From positions 1-48,821 of the forward strand of contig CALGAO010000125.1 in the NCBI GenBank assembly GCA_937957685.1: a DNA stretch of 48,821 nucleotides, given 5' to 3'. The DNA is from an uncultured Paenibacillaceae bacterium. Lineage in GTDB: Bacteria; Bacillota; Bacilli; Paenibacillales; DA-C8. Each line of letters starts with the position of its first letter. Within the stretch, counting starts at the first letter, position 1. The notes under the pieces were generated by a model that saw only the letters and a list, made by a program, of their open reading frames with translations, ran no database searches and was not told the DNA's origin. Both the position numbers and the translations under genes were made by a program. Below, piece by piece: positions 9,155 through 18,499 of the stretch.

Positions 9155-11533
9155 TTAGACCACATGGATCACGATGCGCGCAGGCAGCAAACCGTCCGCA
9201 TAGGCCGACACAACGACGCGTCCTTTCTCACCAGTCAGCCGGATGATCGTGCTCACTTGCCCGTGATACATATGCATCCAGTTCCGGTCGTACGGTTCGC
9301 TGGAACTGAGATCCCCATTGTCGACGCGGATGACCTCCGCCGGTCCGGTTACATCGAACGTGACCTTGGCGCTTTCGCGGAATACGAGTGTACCGTCCTT
9401 GTCATAGGCTCGCACCGTGAGCAGTTGATGATAGCCTTCCGCTGCCGTCAGCCGCAGCTCTTCCTTGTCGAAGCCGAGACGCACCGCAGGTCCTGCCGTC
9501 TTCAATGTGTAGGAGCACACTTCCTGACCTGCGAGGTATCCTCTGACGATCACAGTACCCGGTTGATAGGGAAGATAGCCTGTAATCATGCGGTTCGGGA
9601 AATCAGACGGCTTCTTCACATAGAATCGCTTGCCGTTCAGCTCAAGGCTGACTTCCTCGCAGTTCGAGGCGATCATATACGGGATCACCGTCTTGTTAAA
9701 CTGCGGAAAATTCCAGTGACTCGCGTACCTCGGCGCATCCCAATGCTCTTTCGCCCCTTCATCCTGCAACGAATAATCCATCACCGCCAGATAGACCATC
9801 GGCTCCTCCGTCCAATAGCTCTGATACAGCCAGGACAGCGGCTTGCGCTCGCCATTCGTCCAGAACAACGAGCCAGCCCACCCTTTGGCAGGCCAACCCA
9901 TCGACTCGCCCAGATAGTCGATGCCGGTCCACAGCATGCCGCCGATGACGTAGTCATGCTTCTCCACATCCATCCACGGCACTTCCTCGCTGAAGTTCTG
10001 CATCTGATCCGGATGCCCGCGGAAGTATTGGTAAGTTTCCGTTCCCAGGATCAGCTTGTCCGGCATGACCTTGTGGATCATCTCATACCATTGCTCCTGA
10101 TAGTTGCAGCTTAAGACGTCAACGATCTCGCCAATGCGGCGGATGCGTTCGACTCTCTCATCCTTGTCGTAGATTTCCGTATCGCTCTCCGTGTCGACGA
10201 ACTGCTGGATATCCTCGATCTTTGACAGATCCACATGGCTTTCATACTTGAAATGCGGATTCATTGCGTACGAGACCGGTCTGGTATCATCCAGTGTCAG
10301 CAGGTGATCTTTCAGCATTTTCAGGATTCGCAGCATGGAGGACTGACCCTGGTTCTCCACTTCGTTGCCAACGCCCCACATGAAGATGCACGGGTGGTTG
10401 CGGTCCCTGCGCACCATGCATTCCAGGTCGCGCTGCCACTCCGTCTCAAAATAACGCCTGTACGATCCGCTGACCCATTTGTCGAACGGCTCTTCATAGA
10501 CGAGAAATCCCAGTTCGTCACAGAGGTCGAGGAACTCCGCCGGCGGAATATGATGCGCGAAGCGAATCGCATTGCACCCGATCTCCTTGAATCGGAGCAG
10601 GCGATCTCTCCAGATCTCCGGCGGGACGGCGATGCCGAGCGAGCCTCCGTCCTGATGGACGCACAGCCCCTTGATCTTGATCATCCGTCCGTTCAGGAAC
10701 ATGCCACGGTTCGGGATCATCTCGATCGTACGGATGCCGATCCGTAACCGATAGATATCCGTCACCGTCTCGCCGACTGCCAGCGAAAGCTCCAGATCAT
10801 ACAGATTCGGCTCTTCCGGGCTCCACAGCCTGGGATGTGGAACTTCGAGCCGGATCGTGCCGCTGTCAGACTCGCCGCTTATCCTCTGTTCACCGTTTGA
10901 GAGACTGGCGCTCACCAGACAGGCGCCGGTGTCTGCTCCCGATACGCGCTGATCACCGCCGATATGGATCGTGACGACGGCGGAGTCGCTTCGCACTTCC
11001 GTCAGAACCTGGATGTCGTCCGGGTCCAGATGCAACTCATGCAGCTCCAGCAGTTTGACCGTCCGATAGATGCCCGCGCCGGAGTACCACCGGTCAGCCG
11101 GAAACGCCGTGTTGTCCACCTTGACCAGGATCACATTGTCTCCAACCTGTATACTGTTCGTAATATCCAGAGTAAATCGGGAGTAGCCATACTTCCGCCC
11201 ACCGACTTCCACGCCGTTCACCCATACGGTGCTGTTCTCGTACACCCCGTCAAATTGCAGCAGATACACATACCCCGGCTTCTTCTCCGGCAGCGAGAGC
11301 GCCTTCCTGTACCAGCCTACGCCCCAGCGGTCCCTGTACCCCTGGGGCGCACCCTGCTTCATATGCCGGTCGACAGGCGCGGTGATCGCCCAGTCATGAG
11401 GCAGGTGTATCTTCGCAAAATTCTCTTCCTTCGGCTCTCCTCGCGTAAACTCCCAGTCCGTCATCAGCAACATCTCGTTTCTGCACATTGCGCATGTACA
11501 CCCTTCCGTATCTCGGATCATGATCATTGCCAT
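9155..11533 (-). CDS. GH2 family glycoside hydrolase (beta-galactosidase / beta-glucuronidase type)
   Basis: 792 residues without a signal peptide. The order is an N-terminal jelly-roll (about 25-165; LPHDWAI, RTGVGWYRK-like YRDRWGVGWYRKAL), an immunoglobulin-like domain, a TIM barrel (about 280-590) and C-terminal beta domains. The acid/base is E391 in WGVGNEVENQ and the nucleophile is E499 in LILGTETYQYF. Both are in the expected places. The ATG at 11533 has AAAGGA 7 bases upstream. An internal ATG at residue 17 is possible because the first 20 residues are unusual and Cys-rich. It is probably intracellular and works with the sugar importer. The exact sugar specificity is not readable; galactoside or uronide are both possible. 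Confidence 0.92.
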   Translation of the reverse strand: MAMIMIRDTEGCTCAMCRNEMLLMTDWEFTRGEPKEENFAKIHLPHDWAITAPVDRHMKQGAPQGYRDRWGVGWYRKALSLPEKKPGYVYLLQFDGVYENSTVWVNGVEVGGRKYGYSRFTLDITNSIQVGDNVILVKVDNTAFPADRWYSGAGIYRTVKLLELHELHLDPDDIQVLTEVRSDSAVVTIHIGGDQRVSGADTGACLVSASLSNGEQRISGESDSGTIRLEVPHPRLWSPEEPNLYDLELSLAVGETVTDIYRLRIGIRTIEMIPNRGMFLNGRMIKIKGLCVHQDGGSLGIAVPPEIWRDRLLRFKEIGCNAIRFAHHIPPAEFLDLCDELGFLVYEEPFDKWVSGSYRRYFETEWQRDLECMVRRDRNHPCIFMWGVGNEVENQGQSSMLRILKMLKDHLLTLDDTRPVSYAMNPHFKYESHVDLSKIEDIQQFVDTESDTEIYDKDERVERIRRIGEIVDVLSCNYQEQWYEMIHKVMPDKLILGTETYQYFRGHPDQMQNFSEEVPWMDVEKHDYVIGGMLWTGIDYLGESMGWPAKGWAGSLFWTNGERKPLSWLYQSYWTEEPMVYLAVMDYSLQDEGAKEHWDAPRYASHWNFPQFNKTVIPYMIASNCEEVSLELNGKRFYVKKPSDFPNRMITGYLPYQPGTVIVRGYLAGQEVCSYTLKTAGPAVRLGFDKEELRLTAAEGYHQLLTVRAYDKDGTLVFRESAKVTFDVTGPAEVIRVDNGDLSSSEPYDRNWMHMYHGQVSTIIRLTGEKGRVVVSAYADGLLPARIVIHVV

Positions 11534-11556
11534 CGTCGATCCTTTGATTTATTCTT

Positions 11557-11585
11557 ATTATAGATTTCATTTTCAAGCGCAACAA
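11557..11585 (-). promoter_or_regulatory. Sigma-A-like promoter for the GH2 gene
   Basis: On the minus strand, TTGTTG, a 17-base spacer, then a perfect TATAAT about 24 bases upstream of the GH2 start. The weak -35 box fits control by an activator such as the divergent AraC protein. Confidence 0.6.
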
Positions 11586-11629
11586 TCTAACAATTTTAAG
11601 AATCATACGAAAATATTAAGGTGGTCTCT

Positions 11630-12454
11630 ATGACAAAAAGGTACATTCCGCTCATCACCGAATCGGATCGGCAACTGCCCTACTACCTGGTGGATACCGG
11701 TCATGATTGGGAGCAGGAGCATGTTGTGCGGCCAAGCGGCTATCTGTACCAGTGGATCCAGTGTGTGAAGGGCGAAGGGGAGTTGATTCTGGACAGCGGC
11801 ACCTACCGTGTGAAACCTGGGATGGCGATGCTGCTGCTGAAGGGGGAGGCGCATGAATACTATGCGATCAGCTCCTCGTGGATCGTGGACTGGATCGTCT
11901 TCGACGGGCATGGCGTGGAGTCTTTCCTGCGGCAGACGGTTGGCATCGCGTCATCCGGCGTCTATCATGTGGCGAGGCCGGAGCTATTCCTCGCCAAGGT
12001 ACAACAGGTGCTGGACATCGGACAGTCCGACAGCAATCTGAAGGGCATCCAGTGCTCCAGCGTGGTGTACTCTCTGCTCACGGACATCATGCTGCATGCA
12101 TCGTTGTTGCCGGACAACAGCGCCGCGAGCCTGAATCACAAGCTCAAGCCCTTGTTCGACTACATCGAGCAGCATTACAGCCATCCTCTTACGCTGGATC
12201 AGTTGGCCGAAGTCATCGGCATCACGCCCCAGCATCTCTGCCATGTGTTCAAGAGGACAACTGGCCTACGCGTCTTCCAATACATCAACTCCGTCCGCAT
12301 CATGAAGAGCAAGGAGCTGCTCCTCCAGCATCCGCAGCTGCAGGTGAAGGAGATCGCCCGGCTGACCGGCTTCGAGGATGCCAACTACTTCAGCACCGTG
12401 TTCCGGAAGCACGAGCAGCTCAGCCCGAACGATTATCGGAAGATCCATGGATGA
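11630..12454 (+). CDS. AraC family transcriptional regulator (cupin sensor plus AraC DNA-binding domain)
   Basis: 274 residues from the ATG at 11630, which has AAGGTGG 5 bases upstream. A GTG at 11621 lies inside that site and is rejected. The N-terminal half is an AraC-type cupin sensor (SGYLYQWIQCVKGEGELIL, YRVKPGMAMLL). The C-terminal half is the paired helix-turn-helix (LDQLAEVIGITPQHLCHVF, VKEIARLTGFEDANYFSTVF). It is divergent from the GH2 gene with 96 bases between the starts, so it probably regulates that gene in response to a sugar ligand. Confidence 0.92.
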   Translation: MTKRYIPLITESDRQLPYYLVDTGHDWEQEHVVRPSGYLYQWIQCVKGEGELILDSGTYRVKPGMAMLLLKGEAHEYYAISSSWIVDWIVFDGHGVESFLRQTVGIASSGVYHVARPELFLAKVQQVLDIGQSDSNLKGIQCSSVVYSLLTDIMLHASLLPDNSAASLNHKLKPLFDYIEQHYSHPLTLDQLAEVIGITPQHLCHVFKRTTGLRVFQYINSVRIMKSKELLLQHPQLQVKEIARLTGFEDANYFSTVFRKHEQLSPNDYRKIHG

Positions 12455-12469
12455 TCAAGGACACATAAT

Positions 12470-12501
12470 ATCCCGCTGCGGCTTATGCCAAACAGCGGGA
12501 T
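12470..12501. terminator. Bidirectional terminator-like hairpin between convergent genes
   Basis: A perfect 9-base stem (ATCCCGCTG / CAGCGGGAT) with a 14-base loop lies between the ends of the AraC gene (plus) and the GH42 gene (minus). The flanks are only mildly T/A-rich. Confidence 0.55.
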
Positions 12502-12598
12502 CCATCTGATTGGATGAAACTCAATATCGGCAAATGATGATACAACAGCAGACTGCCAGTTACTCCATCTCAACCAACTGATACTGCAGCTATCCTGA

Positions 12599-14593
12599 CT
12601 AATCGCGTGCAGCCAACCGAATGGCTCGATACGCATACCTGCCTACAGCAAGCTTACCGGCATCCACCGGTTCGTCCGTTGCGATATCAACACCTTTGGA
12701 TGGCAGTGTCACGGTTCCCCCTGCGCCATCCATATTGACGATGATCCATATCTCGCAACCGTCTCCCTGCCTCTGCGCGACGATCGTCCCAGGAGTGGCA
12801 TCGGTACGGACGGTCACTCCCGCTTCCGCCGCGTAGTGCTCGATGAGCTTCGCCCACAACTCGTTGCCATCATCACCCGTCGGAGTCGATCCGATCAACA
12901 CGATCTTGCCTGCACCGAGACGACGCTCCGTGATAAATGCCTCTCCAGGGCACAATCCATCCACCAACACGCCCACCGCCTCCGCTTCGACAGGCCTGAA
13001 GACGGCGCTCCACGAGGTCAGTTCGGCCTCGATGCCGAAGGCCCGTCCCTTCGTGCCGGTCTGGTCCATCGGATAGGTGTACAGGGTCTCGACGCCAGCC
13101 AGCTTCTCCAGAGCCGCGCCCAGTCCCGCATCCGTCGGGATCGTATGCTCCCCGGTCCTTCCTCCGGTCAATGGCCCTGCTACCCAGATGCCGCCGCGGC
13201 GCACAAACGCATCCACCCGCTCCAGGAACTCGTCCGACACATAAGGCAGGAACGGCGTGAACAGCAGCCTGTAGCCGTCCAGATCCGCTCCCTCCGGGAT
13301 GAGGTCCCGGTGGATCCCCATCTTCAGGAACATGCTGTAGAAGGAGGTGATCAATCCCCGATGGTTGAGCCCGCGATGCGGTTCTGTCCGAAGATACGCC
13401 TTCGCCCGATCCGAATAGGTGATCGCCACATCCGCCCGCTTCAGGCGGGTGGCCACGATCGCCGGCTCCAGCTGCTTCCTGGCCTCTTCCACCTGCCGCA
13501 CATTCCGATACGCCACCGTCGGCTTCCCCCATGCGCTGATCACCGAGCTGTGCGGCTGCTCGCTGCCGGCCCTCTGCTGCCTCCACAGCCAGTAACAGAA
13601 GGCCTCCGCGCCAAGCGCGTACGCCGCAACCGCCTCCGCCCGCAGATAGCCGTTCGGATGGGGCTTGCCGTAGCTCACCAGCGATCCGCCGAAGGACGGG
13701 CTCGTCTCCATGATCCAGTAAGGGCGTCCCCGCTTCATGTTGCGCCACAGATCGCAGTTGATCAGGTAGGCGTCATGGTGATCCGATGAGGCGTAGGTGT
13801 CATAAGCGGCGAAGTCCAGGTTGCGGAACAGCCGCTCATTGTCCACATGGAAGGCGATGCTGCTGTTGTGCGTGATCGGCGCATCCGAATACCGGCGAAT
13901 GATCGCTGCCTGCTCCTCGGCGAACTCGGCGATTCTCTCCATCGAGAAGAGCTGGTACATCGTGCGCAGCGAGGAATTGTGCAGGAAAGGCGTCGGACCG
14001 GGCTGCGGCACCTGCTCGAAGCTCCAGTAATACTCGCTCCAGATCTTCGTTCCCCATGCCTCATTCAGCTTCTCTATCGTGCCGTAGCGTCGCTCGAGCC
14101 ACTCGTGCCACTGCCTGAGGCATGCCGCGCACATGCATTCCGCCACATGCGCCTTGAATTCATTGTCCAGCTGCCAGGCGACGAGACCAGGCAGACGCCC
14201 GACGGCCCTGGCGATCTCCTCGGTGATGGCCGCGGCCTTCCGGCGGAAGTCCGGATGGTTCGTGCACGCATGCTGCCTCGACCCGTGGCCCATCACCGTG
14301 CCCCGCTCGTCCACGTACATCCGCTCCGGATGCCGGTGGCTGTACCAGACCGGCGGAGTTGGCGTCGGCGTGCACATGACGGTGTCGATGCCGCTCTCGT
14401 GCAGCCAACCGATCACCTTCACGAACAGGCTGAGATCGTACTTGCCTTCCTCCGGCTCGATGACGGACCAGGCGAATTCCCCGATCCGCACGACATTGAT
14501 GCCGGTCGCTTGCATCAGCTCGATATCCTGCTTCAGCACCTCCTCATCCCACAGCTCGGGATACCATGCGGCGCCATGATACAGCTTCTTCAT
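12599..14593 (-). CDS. GH42 beta-galactosidase
   Basis: 664 residues from the ATG at 14593, which has AAGGAG 8 bases upstream and gives the classic start MKKLYHGAAWYPELW. A further ATG at 14629 overlaps the stop of the upstream AraC gene (ATGA) but has no ribosome site. The TIM barrel carries acid/base E145 in WQLDNEF and nucleophile E296 in YWIMETSPSFGG. A GH42 zinc-site Cys cluster is visible (C110, then C153, C155, C158 in ECMCAACL). A trimerisation beta/alpha domain and a small C-terminal beta domain follow. No signal peptide, so cytoplasmic hydrolysis of imported galactosides is likely. It is co-transcribed with the AraC gene 33 bases upstream. Confidence 0.95.
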   Translation of the reverse strand: MKKLYHGAAWYPELWDEEVLKQDIELMQATGINVVRIGEFAWSVIEPEEGKYDLSLFVKVIGWLHESGIDTVMCTPTPTPPVWYSHRHPERMYVDERGTVMGHGSRQHACTNHPDFRRKAAAITEEIARAVGRLPGLVAWQLDNEFKAHVAECMCAACLRQWHEWLERRYGTIEKLNEAWGTKIWSEYYWSFEQVPQPGPTPFLHNSSLRTMYQLFSMERIAEFAEEQAAIIRRYSDAPITHNSSIAFHVDNERLFRNLDFAAYDTYASSDHHDAYLINCDLWRNMKRGRPYWIMETSPSFGGSLVSYGKPHPNGYLRAEAVAAYALGAEAFCYWLWRQQRAGSEQPHSSVISAWGKPTVAYRNVRQVEEARKQLEPAIVATRLKRADVAITYSDRAKAYLRTEPHRGLNHRGLITSFYSMFLKMGIHRDLIPEGADLDGYRLLFTPFLPYVSDEFLERVDAFVRRGGIWVAGPLTGGRTGEHTIPTDAGLGAALEKLAGVETLYTYPMDQTGTKGRAFGIEAELTSWSAVFRPVEAEAVGVLVDGLCPGEAFITERRLGAGKIVLIGSTPTGDDGNELWAKLIEHYAAEAGVTVRTDATPGTIVAQRQGDGCEIWIIVNMDGAGGTVTLPSKGVDIATDEPVDAGKLAVGRYAYRAIRLAARD

Positions 14594-14625
14594 CGCTCCA
14601 TCTCCTTGACAGATTGATAGGGTGA

Positions 14626-15540
14626 TCATGAGGACGGACCAGACTTCACGTTGACCTGGGCCTGGCTCCGGTATTCCGTAGCCGTCAGCCCATAATATTG
14701 CTTGAAGGAATGGCTGAATTGCTCGACGGTGGCGTATCCCGTCTGCCTGGCGATCTCGGTGACCTGCCAGTCGGTCGTCTTCAGCAGACGCGCTGCCGCC
14801 GCCATCCTCGCCTGCTTCTTTTTCTGCCGGAATGACATGCCATACTGCCTGCGGATGATCCGGTCGGTCTGCCTCTCGCTTAGTCCGATCATCCGCGAAA
14901 GCGCTCCCATCGTGATCGTGGATGCATGATACATGAAGCTGTTCTCGATGATCATCATTCGGCTGTCATCGAGTGTCTTGGCAGGAACGATCGGATGGAT
15001 CTCCCCTTGCGCGTATTGCCGGATCGTGCGAATGAGGATCATCTCGAGCAGATTGGTCGCCATATGATGCAAGCCAAGCCTTCGCTGCGCCAGTTCCTCC
15101 GCCAGCATATGGAACAGGGGCATCAGATCTCCCTCGTCCCTGCCATACCAGAACGGGGTGGACAGCAGCAGCTCGGCAAGCGCAGGCTCGCAAGGGATGG
15201 TCTGTGAGTGGGCCGCAGGAGGGGCGGGCGTTCTCACCTCGAAGAACATGCAGTATTCCGCCATCGGATCGTCCCGATCCGGTATCTGCTCATGGGCGAC
15301 TCCCGGACCGGTCATATACAGCGTTCCGGGCACGATCGGATAACGCCTGCCATGCACGATCAGCTCGCCATAACCGCTGGGGATGTAATGAAGCTCATAG
15401 CTGCCGAAGCTGTGGCTGTGTTCCGCGATCGTCTGGCTGAATACCCCGAACCGCACGAACAGCACATTCAGCAGCAAACCGCCAAGCCTGAGCTTGATAT
15501 CCATATTCCCGATATCCACCCTGGGCAGGTTCATGATCAT
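14626..15540 (-). CDS. AraC family transcriptional regulator
   Basis: 304 residues from the ATG at 15540, which follows AGGAGGGTGG by a few bases. Longer in-frame starts up to 15600 lack a site. An N-terminal cupin-type sensor (HSFGSYELHYIPSGYGELIV, YPIVPGTLYMTGPG) is followed by the AraC DNA-binding domain (MGALSRMIGLSERQTDRIIR, VTEIARQTGYATVEQFSHSF). It stands at the head of the operon with the GH42 beta-galactosidase and diverges from the GH95-like gene. It could therefore regulate both, plausibly in response to a galactoside or fucoside. Confidence 0.9.
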   Translation of the reverse strand: MIMNLPRVDIGNMDIKLRLGGLLLNVLFVRFGVFSQTIAEHSHSFGSYELHYIPSGYGELIVHGRRYPIVPGTLYMTGPGVAHEQIPDRDDPMAEYCMFFEVRTPAPPAAHSQTIPCEPALAELLLSTPFWYGRDEGDLMPLFHMLAEELAQRRLGLHHMATNLLEMILIRTIRQYAQGEIHPIVPAKTLDDSRMMIIENSFMYHASTITMGALSRMIGLSERQTDRIIRRQYGMSFRQKKKQARMAAAARLLKTTDWQVTEIARQTGYATVEQFSHSFKQYYGLTATEYRSQAQVNVKSGPSS

Positions 15541-15620
15541 GCGGCCACCCTCCTGTGAAAACACGACATTCTCGCAATAGGAACGTCGTCTTTGTTCCAT
15601 TACTGATCCTGCTGCAACCC

Positions 15621-15650
15621 ACTATAATAAGAACAGCCTGGAGTTGTCAA
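15621..15650 (-). promoter_or_regulatory. Sigma-A-like promoter for the AraC-GH42 operon
   Basis: On the minus strand, a perfect TTGACA, an 18-base spacer and TATAGT, about 80 bases upstream of the AraC start. The same stretch read on the plus strand contains TATAAT at 15623-15628, so the promoter of the divergent GH95-like gene may overlap it. Confidence 0.55.
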
Positions 15651-15693
15651 TTGACGCAGGAACAGGAAATCTTTCAGACAGGAGGTCATGCCC

Positions 15694-18405
15694 ATGCTGC
15701 GAGGATCGGACAACCGCATCATCTATCGGAAGGGTTGCCATGTCCATACCTGGACGGAGATTCCGCTTGAGAACGCGGGGCACGAATGGCGGGAAGGGAT
15801 GGTGAGCGGCAACGGAGAGAACGGTTATGTCACTTCAGGTGCTCCGTATTCGGACACGTTTATTTTTCAATACATGTGGAATAACTTCCCGTCGCCCGAT
15901 CCGAGGGTGATTCCGGACGAGCTGCCGAGCCAGCTGGAGGAGGCCAGATGGAATGTCTTCCATAGGAATGACGAATGGAAAATCACCGACAAGGACGGCG
16001 AGCCGAGAAGAAGAACCTTCTATTACCGCTATCACCCCGCCCATCAGCTCAGGCTGGAACTGTCACCGCGCGGCCATCTGTCCGACTATGTCCGGTGGAC
16101 CAACTATGAGACGGCGGAGACCGGCGTCAGGTACACCGATGAGCATGGCGAATGGCAACGGACGTCCTTCACCTCCCGGGTGGACAATGTGTCCATCACA
16201 AGGATCACGTCATCCTCAACGGGCAACCGGATCCAGATGACCGTCTCCATCGACGATATCGTCTCGATGAGCGGGGGCGCAACCACACCCGGAGTTTCCG
16301 GGATGCAGTACAAAAAAATGGTCGATCCGGACGGAGATTACATCGCGCTTGTCGCCCACTATCCTTCGTACCCCGGCAGCGAGCTGGCTAACGGCGGCTA
16401 TGCCGGCTTGACGCGCATCATCGCGGCGGGCGGCAGCAAACAGATCATCCGGCTCAAGGAGTCCCAGGATCCGATGAACGTCGGCGCTGTGCAGAACCCC
16501 GCTGTCCGGATCGACGATGCCGAGGAGATCATCCTGATCACCCAGGCCGCCCGAACCTTCGATATGGGAAGGCTGGAGGATTTCAGACAGACATCCGGGT
16601 ATGCCATCCTCGACCAGCTGGCCGGTCATACCCGCGAGGTCGCCGAGCGTTATCGGGACGCTGATGGACGCTTTGACTATGCAGCTGCGCTGCAAGCCCA
16701 TGCCGCCGTGCACGCCGCCGAGTTCGGCGCGGTGCGATTTGCGTTGGGCGAAGATTCGGACGATGCGTCCATGGACAACCTCTCCCTTCTTCAGGCGCAG
16801 AAGGCGGAGCCGACCAGGGTGCATCCGGCGTTCATCCGGAAGGTCTATGAGCAGGCGAGATATGCGTTCATCTGCTGCAGCGGCTCCAGCGCGCCGCGTC
16901 TGTACGGCATGTGGACCGGCGAATGGAATCCCGGCTGGCGTTCCATCTATACGCTGGATGCCAACGTCAATCTGCAGGTGGCGGCCATGAACACCGGGCA
17001 TATGACGCTTGCGCAGCCCGGTTACATCACCTTCATCCTCAGGAATGTGCCCGACTTCGCATACAATGCCCGAATGGCGTACGGCATGCACGATGCGCTG
17101 CAGGTGTCTGTCAACTCCGATGGCGACCGGGCGATGCATGTCGAATATGACAACGACTATCCTTTCGAGTATTGGAACGCCGGAGCCAGCTGGTGTTTGC
17201 TGCCGATCTTCGAGTATTGGCAATGCTACGGCAATCAGAGGATTCCGATCCATGAGAACATGAGAATCCACGACCTTCAGCCGTACCTTGGAGTTCAGGA
17301 TGGCGGTCTCAGCGATGAGGAATATCGCGAGCTAATGGAACGGGGATACCTGGATCTGGAACGGGACATCCTGTTGCCGCTGCTCACGAAGCAGGCGAAC
17401 TTCTGGGAGCAGATCTGCACGCCGGAGTATTATACCGACGCGGAGGGTCATGCCCGCTATGAACCGGGCAAGAAGCAGTTGAACCCGGGCGAGAGGTACA
17501 TCATCCTGCCCGCCTATTCGCCTGAGAATCACCCGGCAGGCTGCCTCAGCAAGCTGACCGCCAATGCGACGATGGATATCGCCGCAGCGCGGGATGGCCT
17601 CGCGATGGTCATCGCCATGGAGCAAGCGGTGAAGCGCGAGGGGTATGAGGCAGCGGTGGCCCGGTGGGAGGCTCTGCTTCAGCAGTTGCCCCGATATCTG
17701 CTGGACGACGATGGAGCCTTGCGCGAATGGGCGATGAAGGAGTATCGGGAGAACAACGATCACCGTCATCTGAGCCATCTGTATCCCGCCTGGCCGGGCT
17801 ATGAGGCCCATGAGGAAGCGGAGCTGGCCGCAGCGTGCAGGAAAGCGCTGGAGAATCGGAATCGGTTCAATACAGGAGACAATACCGCCGGCCATGGCTG
17901 GATCCACAAGGCGCTGGTCGCAGCGCGGCTGAAGGACGGCGATGAGGCCATGTCCTGTCTGTTGCCGATGATGGTCAGTGAAGGCTTCTACTCCTCGCTG
18001 ATGACCGACCATGACACCAACCGCAGGATGCGGTCCTATTGCACCGACACTCTGTTCGGAATCGCCGCAGTGGTGAATGAAGCCCTGGTCTACAGCCACA
18101 CCGGAGTCATCGAGCTGCTGCCGGCGCTTCCATCCTATTGGAGGGTCGGGATGATCTGCGGCCTGATGGCAAGAACGCGGGTGGAGATCCGGGAGCTGCG
18201 ATGGAATCTCGAGCAAGGCCTGGTGGAAGCGACGCTTCGTTCGATTGCCCCCAGACCGCAGACGGTTCGCCTTGAGCTGGCTGTGCCCTGGCAGGCAGCA
18301 AGGAAGAACGGCGAAGCGGTCGGGCGGACACGGCAGGAGAGCAGAGATGTGCTGTGGCTGGAGCTGGAGCCAGGCGTCGACGTGCGGGTAGAGTTCGGGT
18401 TATAA
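15694..18405 (+). CDS. GH95-like glycoside hydrolase (alpha-L-fucosidase / alpha-L-galactosidase family)
   Basis: 903 residues from the ATG at 15694, chosen because GGAGGT lies 7 bases upstream. The ATG at 15688 is only one base from that site. The layout matches GH95: an N-terminal beta-sandwich (GMVSGNGENGYVTSGAP), then a long (alpha/alpha)6 barrel and a C-terminal beta domain. In the barrel, GMWTGEWNPGWRSIYTLDAN leads to the NxN pair N424-V-N426, which in characterised GH95 enzymes activates the water. NDHRHLSHLYPAWPG near residue 690 and HGWIHKALVAARLKDGDEA are also family signatures. Overall similarity looks distant from typical fucosidases, so the substrate may differ. No signal peptide is visible. 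It diverges from the AraC-GH42 operon. Confidence 0.8.
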   Translation: MLRGSDNRIIYRKGCHVHTWTEIPLENAGHEWREGMVSGNGENGYVTSGAPYSDTFIFQYMWNNFPSPDPRVIPDELPSQLEEARWNVFHRNDEWKITDKDGEPRRRTFYYRYHPAHQLRLELSPRGHLSDYVRWTNYETAETGVRYTDEHGEWQRTSFTSRVDNVSITRITSSSTGNRIQMTVSIDDIVSMSGGATTPGVSGMQYKKMVDPDGDYIALVAHYPSYPGSELANGGYAGLTRIIAAGGSKQIIRLKESQDPMNVGAVQNPAVRIDDAEEIILITQAARTFDMGRLEDFRQTSGYAILDQLAGHTREVAERYRDADGRFDYAAALQAHAAVHAAEFGAVRFALGEDSDDASMDNLSLLQAQKAEPTRVHPAFIRKVYEQARYAFICCSGSSAPRLYGMWTGEWNPGWRSIYTLDANVNLQVAAMNTGHMTLAQPGYITFILRNVPDFAYNARMAYGMHDALQVSVNSDGDRAMHVEYDNDYPFEYWNAGASWCLLPIFEYWQCYGNQRIPIHENMRIHDLQPYLGVQDGGLSDEEYRELMERGYLDLERDILLPLLTKQANFWEQICTPEYYTDAEGHARYEPGKKQLNPGERYIILPAYSPENHPAGCLSKLTANATMDIAAARDGLAMVIAMEQAVKREGYEAAVARWEALLQQLPRYLLDDDGALREWAMKEYRENNDHRHLSHLYPAWPGYEAHEEAELAAACRKALENRNRFNTGDNTAGHGWIHKALVAARLKDGDEAMSCLLPMMVSEGFYSSLMTDHDTNRRMRSYCTDTLFGIAAVVNEALVYSHTGVIELLPALPSYWRVGMICGLMARTRVEIRELRWNLEQGLVEATLRSIAPRPQTVRLELAVPWQAARKNGEAVGRTRQESRDVLWLELEPGVDVRVEFGL

Positions 18406-18410
18406 CACAG

Positions 18411-18454
18411 AGAGGCGCTCGGATGTCGCCTGAGCATGACATCCTCGCGCCTCT
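18411..18454. terminator. Bidirectional terminator-like hairpin
   Basis: A long stem with outer arms AGAGGCG / CGCCTCT and inner arms GGATGTC / GACATCC, separated by a short internal loop, lies between the convergent GH95-like and dioxygenase-like genes. Confidence 0.65.
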
Positions 18455-18499
18455 ATCCCGTTGATTCGGCTGGCAAGCGTGCTCTTCCGGACCGACCGG

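Noticed and set aside
8684..10114. 476-residue plus-strand ORF opposite the GH2 and kinase genes
   Set aside because: It shows no recognisable motif or ribosome site and crosses the hairpin between two real genes; a shadow ORF.
14594..14629. Translational coupling start (ATGA) for GH42 at 14629
   Set aside because: No ribosome site precedes it. The ATG at 14593 has AAGGAG and gives the family's normal N-terminus.
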